Assembly: GCF_022458985.1 (NCBI RefSeq)
Contig: NC_061774.1
Span: forward strand, 8,608,616 to 8,672,615
Direction of reading: 5' to 3'
DNA: 64,000 nucleotides
Origin: Mugil cephalus
Taxonomy: Eukaryota; Chordata; Actinopteri; Mugiliformes; Mugilidae
The notes under the pieces: generated by a model
What the model was told of the DNA's origin: nothing
The model's database searches: none
What the model saw: only the letters and a program-made list of their open reading frames with translations
Shown: positions 60,966-64,000 of the stretch, one piece after another
Position numbering within the stretch: the stretch's first letter is position 1
Layout of the letters: every line of letters starts with the position of its first letter
Position numbers and translations under genes: made by a program

Positions 60966-61498
60966 TGCGTTTTGTTATGAATGTGCAAGTGCGTTTCACC
61001 ATCCTGTATAACACTTTCATGCATGTTACAAGCACATTATCGTGCATTTGTTTCCTACAGTGTATTAATTTTCTTTATTGTTTAGACGGAAAAAGGGGGT
61101 CTCTCAGCGATAATTCATTCATTAATTCATTCATTTTCTGTAACTGCTGGTCCTCTGGAGAGTCGCGGGGATTTTTTTCGAGCACCGCTGTCGTCTGAAA
61201 GCCCGTCTTCAAATTTAGCTGCAGTTCTCAGTATCCCAGTTTCTCAAGTCTCCTTGGTAACCAGTGATTCAATCAGGTGGTTGCTTCTTGTGATCTACGA
61301 GCAGACGAGGACTCAAGTCGGCCTTCGCTTGATGCAATCAATCCAGATGAAGCATTTTGTAATTATAGTGTTAAGAGCATGGTTTGCAATCACAATACCA
61401 AACATATAAAAGATTGCTTCAAAGTCCTAATATTACACATTTTCTGATTTTTTTCTCTCTCCAAGTTTCTTGGTAACATCACAGCGTTATAAGCATGC

Positions 61499-61660
61499 AC
61501 AGATCAGGCATAACATTATGACCACTTTCCTAATATTGTGTAGGTCTCCCTTTTGCCTCCAAATCAGCTGTGACTCATCAGAGAATGGACATGGGCCTTC
61601 TGAGGGTGTTCTGTGGTGTCTGGCAACACAGTGTTGTTAGTGCGGGCATAATGCTGCTAC
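61499..61660 (+). repeat. Inverted-repeat element family A, left-end fragment
   Basis: It begins 'gatcaggcataacattatga' and follows the same internal order as 55789-55920, through 'ctggcaacacagtgttgtta'. It then breaks off, so the right end is missing. Confidence 0.65.
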
Positions 61661-63640
61661 TGTTGATCAATTTGTAACATGCATGCATTACATTGCCTTC
61701 ATCTTCATCATCTTGCTCACCTGAGCCTCTATCCTTGACTTTGACACATTTTTTTATTGTTGTTGTTCCATTCTGCACCACCTGAGATCTGAGCATACCT
61801 GAGTCTGCTCACCCAGTAAGTCTGAGTCTTTTTAGTTGTGTTCTGGTTTATGTGATCAGTCGTAACTGTAATAAACCCAATAATGCAGTGCTGAGAAAAC
61901 ATGTTGCATAAACACAGAGGACAAAAGACACACGTCTTTTTGTCATATTTGTTCGTACATAAAAAAAAATAGAAAAAAAAACATTAAAAAAACTTGCCAT
62001 AATATGAATTTACTAGTTGCAACTTTAAAGTTTTCATTTAAAAATGAAAATGTTCTAACCAGATAAAGCAGGAAGTTTAATCTTGAATTTTTCCAATAAA
62101 TGTAACGATGACTCAATAGTTATGTATAAAAATCCATTCCAATGAAATGAGCTATATTAACATGAAGCGCCCTATGGTTATTTAAACACAGACAGCTTTC
62201 ACATTTAATGATTATGTGAATTGCTCAGTTCTCATCAGAGAACCAAACCTGGGAGGCTCTTCGCTGAATGTTTGTATAGCGTGCACATTTGTGTTTTTTT
62301 TTCTTTTTATTACAGGAAATGTAGAAATTGCATGTACATTTCAGCCTTTGTAGAATGAAAAGACTTCATTAAGATGCACAGAAAACAAAAGGAGCGCTGC
62401 ATTGTGCAATCCAATTAGTCTGTAGCTTACATGGCCTAATCAACACTCGTAATTAGCCATTTTATTTCAAGTCTTTGCTCTATCCTAGCTATCAAAAAGC
62501 CCTTTGATGTGACTCTCGAGCACCCTGTGTTTTAGATTTAGATTGCAAATGAAATGCTGGTGACCGCACAAGGGTGGGGAGATGTTTCCCCTGTTCTTAT
62601 GTTGAATGGACCCTGGTTCAAAGGGAGACCCACAGGCCTGCTCCCTCATGGGATTGTTGGGTCCGCAGTGCAATATGAGTGCTTACAGTGGCCCTGAGTG
62701 CTCATGTCTCCAGCTTCGTCATCCTTTTCTCTCTCTCAGATGTCACTCATTTGTTACCCAACAAAACAGAACACATAGCATTGCAAGCTCATGACCTCTT
62801 ACAGTAATGATAAAATCATGCGTTATCAATTTGATTAATGTCGGAATAATTATATAAAAAAATACTAATGTTTCTAACATGTGAAAAGCAAAGTATAAAG
62901 TGGAGATTGTGATATACTGTGTGTTGAATTGGTATAATTTTAATTTGGGGAATGTTTTTTATTATTATCATTTTTGATCACTAGGGGGCAGAAAAGCTAC
63001 AAAACAAGCTGATAAATACAAGAACACAACATGGCCTAATAAAGGTTCTGACAAGACAATTTATTGACCTCTGCTCAATAACAATGCTAATAATAATAAA
63101 TTCTGCTCCAAAGAGAGATATATTAATGTGTAGTCTGGTAGATGCAGTTTCTTTTCTTCTTTTCAGTGTCAGTCTGCTGTTTGCTCCAGAGTTCACCGGG
63201 TTCATAGGAGCCTATTCTGCTGAAGGCAACTCTGTGTTGCTGCTGCAATCACGGACTCGAGCTACCTGCCCTGCAACTAAATGATGTTTACTCACGCTAA
63301 ACAATGAAGCCTGCGTCTGTCTTTTTTTGTTTGATAAAGTAGATGGAGATCAAAATGGAGCTCAAGGGTGAGCAGACGATGAAGTTAAATTTCCAGAGAC
63401 AGCACTGCAGATGAATGCTGCTGTTTGCTGTAATTGAAAATGTGGGCAATTGTTTGCCAGCATGGGAACGATTAGATTTTTTTGATTCATTTGCTGAACA
63501 AATCATAAAGGTGTTGCCTAAATGAGGGTGTAGTGAACACACATTTCTTTTCTTCTTGTTTTTGTTATGGCAGACACTGTGGAAGTCTGTGTCTCATACA
63601 GTATATTATCGTTTAAACATTTTCTACAGTGCAGTTTCAT
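61661..63640. other. Intergenic, nothing recognised
   Basis: AT-rich sequence with no supported exon, RNA gene or transposon coding region on either strand. Confidence 0.5.
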
Positions 63641-63646
63641 TTAGAG

Positions 63647-64000
63647 CAGGGGTCTTCAACATTTTCAGGCCAAGGACCCAAAACGGATGGAGAGAATAAG
63701 TAAGACCTTCCTACCTACTTTATGTGTTCTGTATTAAACTTGGCCTAGAGCTACTTATAATTATACATTGTTATCATCATTTTGCATTCAATATTAAGCT
63801 ATCCATGATCCATTTACTAAAATATGTTGGATTCATGTTAATGTGTTTTTAAAGAAATTATATATATAAAAAATGTCTAATCAACCATAAACTAACATGA
63901 GCATTTTTTATGCCTAATCAATTGGACTTTTGTTTTTCAATGTATGTTCTGTTCCTAAAGACTGATGGTTGTGTTAACACGTATTACTTGATGGGTTTAA
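63647..64000 (+). mobile_element. Probable hAT-like element, left end, running off the window
   Basis: CAGGGGTCTTCAAC at 63647-63660 has the CAGRG start typical of hAT inverted repeats. It is followed by 'aggccaaggacccaaaacgg', a phrase of a known abundant fish repeat. The right end is outside the window. Confidence 0.5.

Overview
This is nuclear DNA from a ray-finned fish, almost certainly a percomorph-type teleost. Its genes are split by canonical GT..AG introns. It carries many CA, CT and AT microsatellites and typical fish transposon debris: Tc1-like pieces, a Rex6/Dong-like LINE tail, and small inverted-repeat elements. There are no bacterial or viral genes, and no operons or CRISPR.

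Layout from left to right. 1-1.5 kb: the last two coding exons of a TMT-type opsin (+), whose 5' part lies outside the window. 1.8-5.1 kb: transposon fragments, plus a partial duplicate of cd40lg exon 1/intron 1. 5.5-6.9 kb: complete cd40lg (+), followed by two open frames with weak resemblance to TNF domains (7.4-8.3 kb). 10.7-37.3 kb: complete arhgef6 (alpha-PIX) (-), 21 coding exons and 764 residues by my splice reconstruction. 37.9-39.7 kb: signals for an unrecognised spliced minus-strand transcript. 40.0-43.6 kb: complete rbmx (-), 8 coding exons and 393 residues. 46.7-54.5 kb: complete TM9SF2-like gene (+), 17 coding exons and 651 residues. 58.7-60.1 kb: single-exon gpr101 (-), 471 residues. 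The rest, to 64 kb, is intergenic.

The order cd40lg - arhgef6 - rbmx - gpr101 matches human Xq26.3, which strongly supports these orthology calls. The TM9SF2-like gene between rbmx and gpr101 and the opsin beside cd40lg are not part of the human block. The genes do not form one pathway: they cover light sensing, T-cell co-stimulation, Rac/Cdc42 signalling, nuclear RNA processing, Golgi/endosomal membrane trafficking, and an orphan neuroendocrine receptor.

Exon boundaries were set by hand from splice consensus, phase continuity and family resemblance. In arhgef6, rbmx, tm9sf2-like and cd40lg every junction keeps the reading frame and the final lengths match the families.
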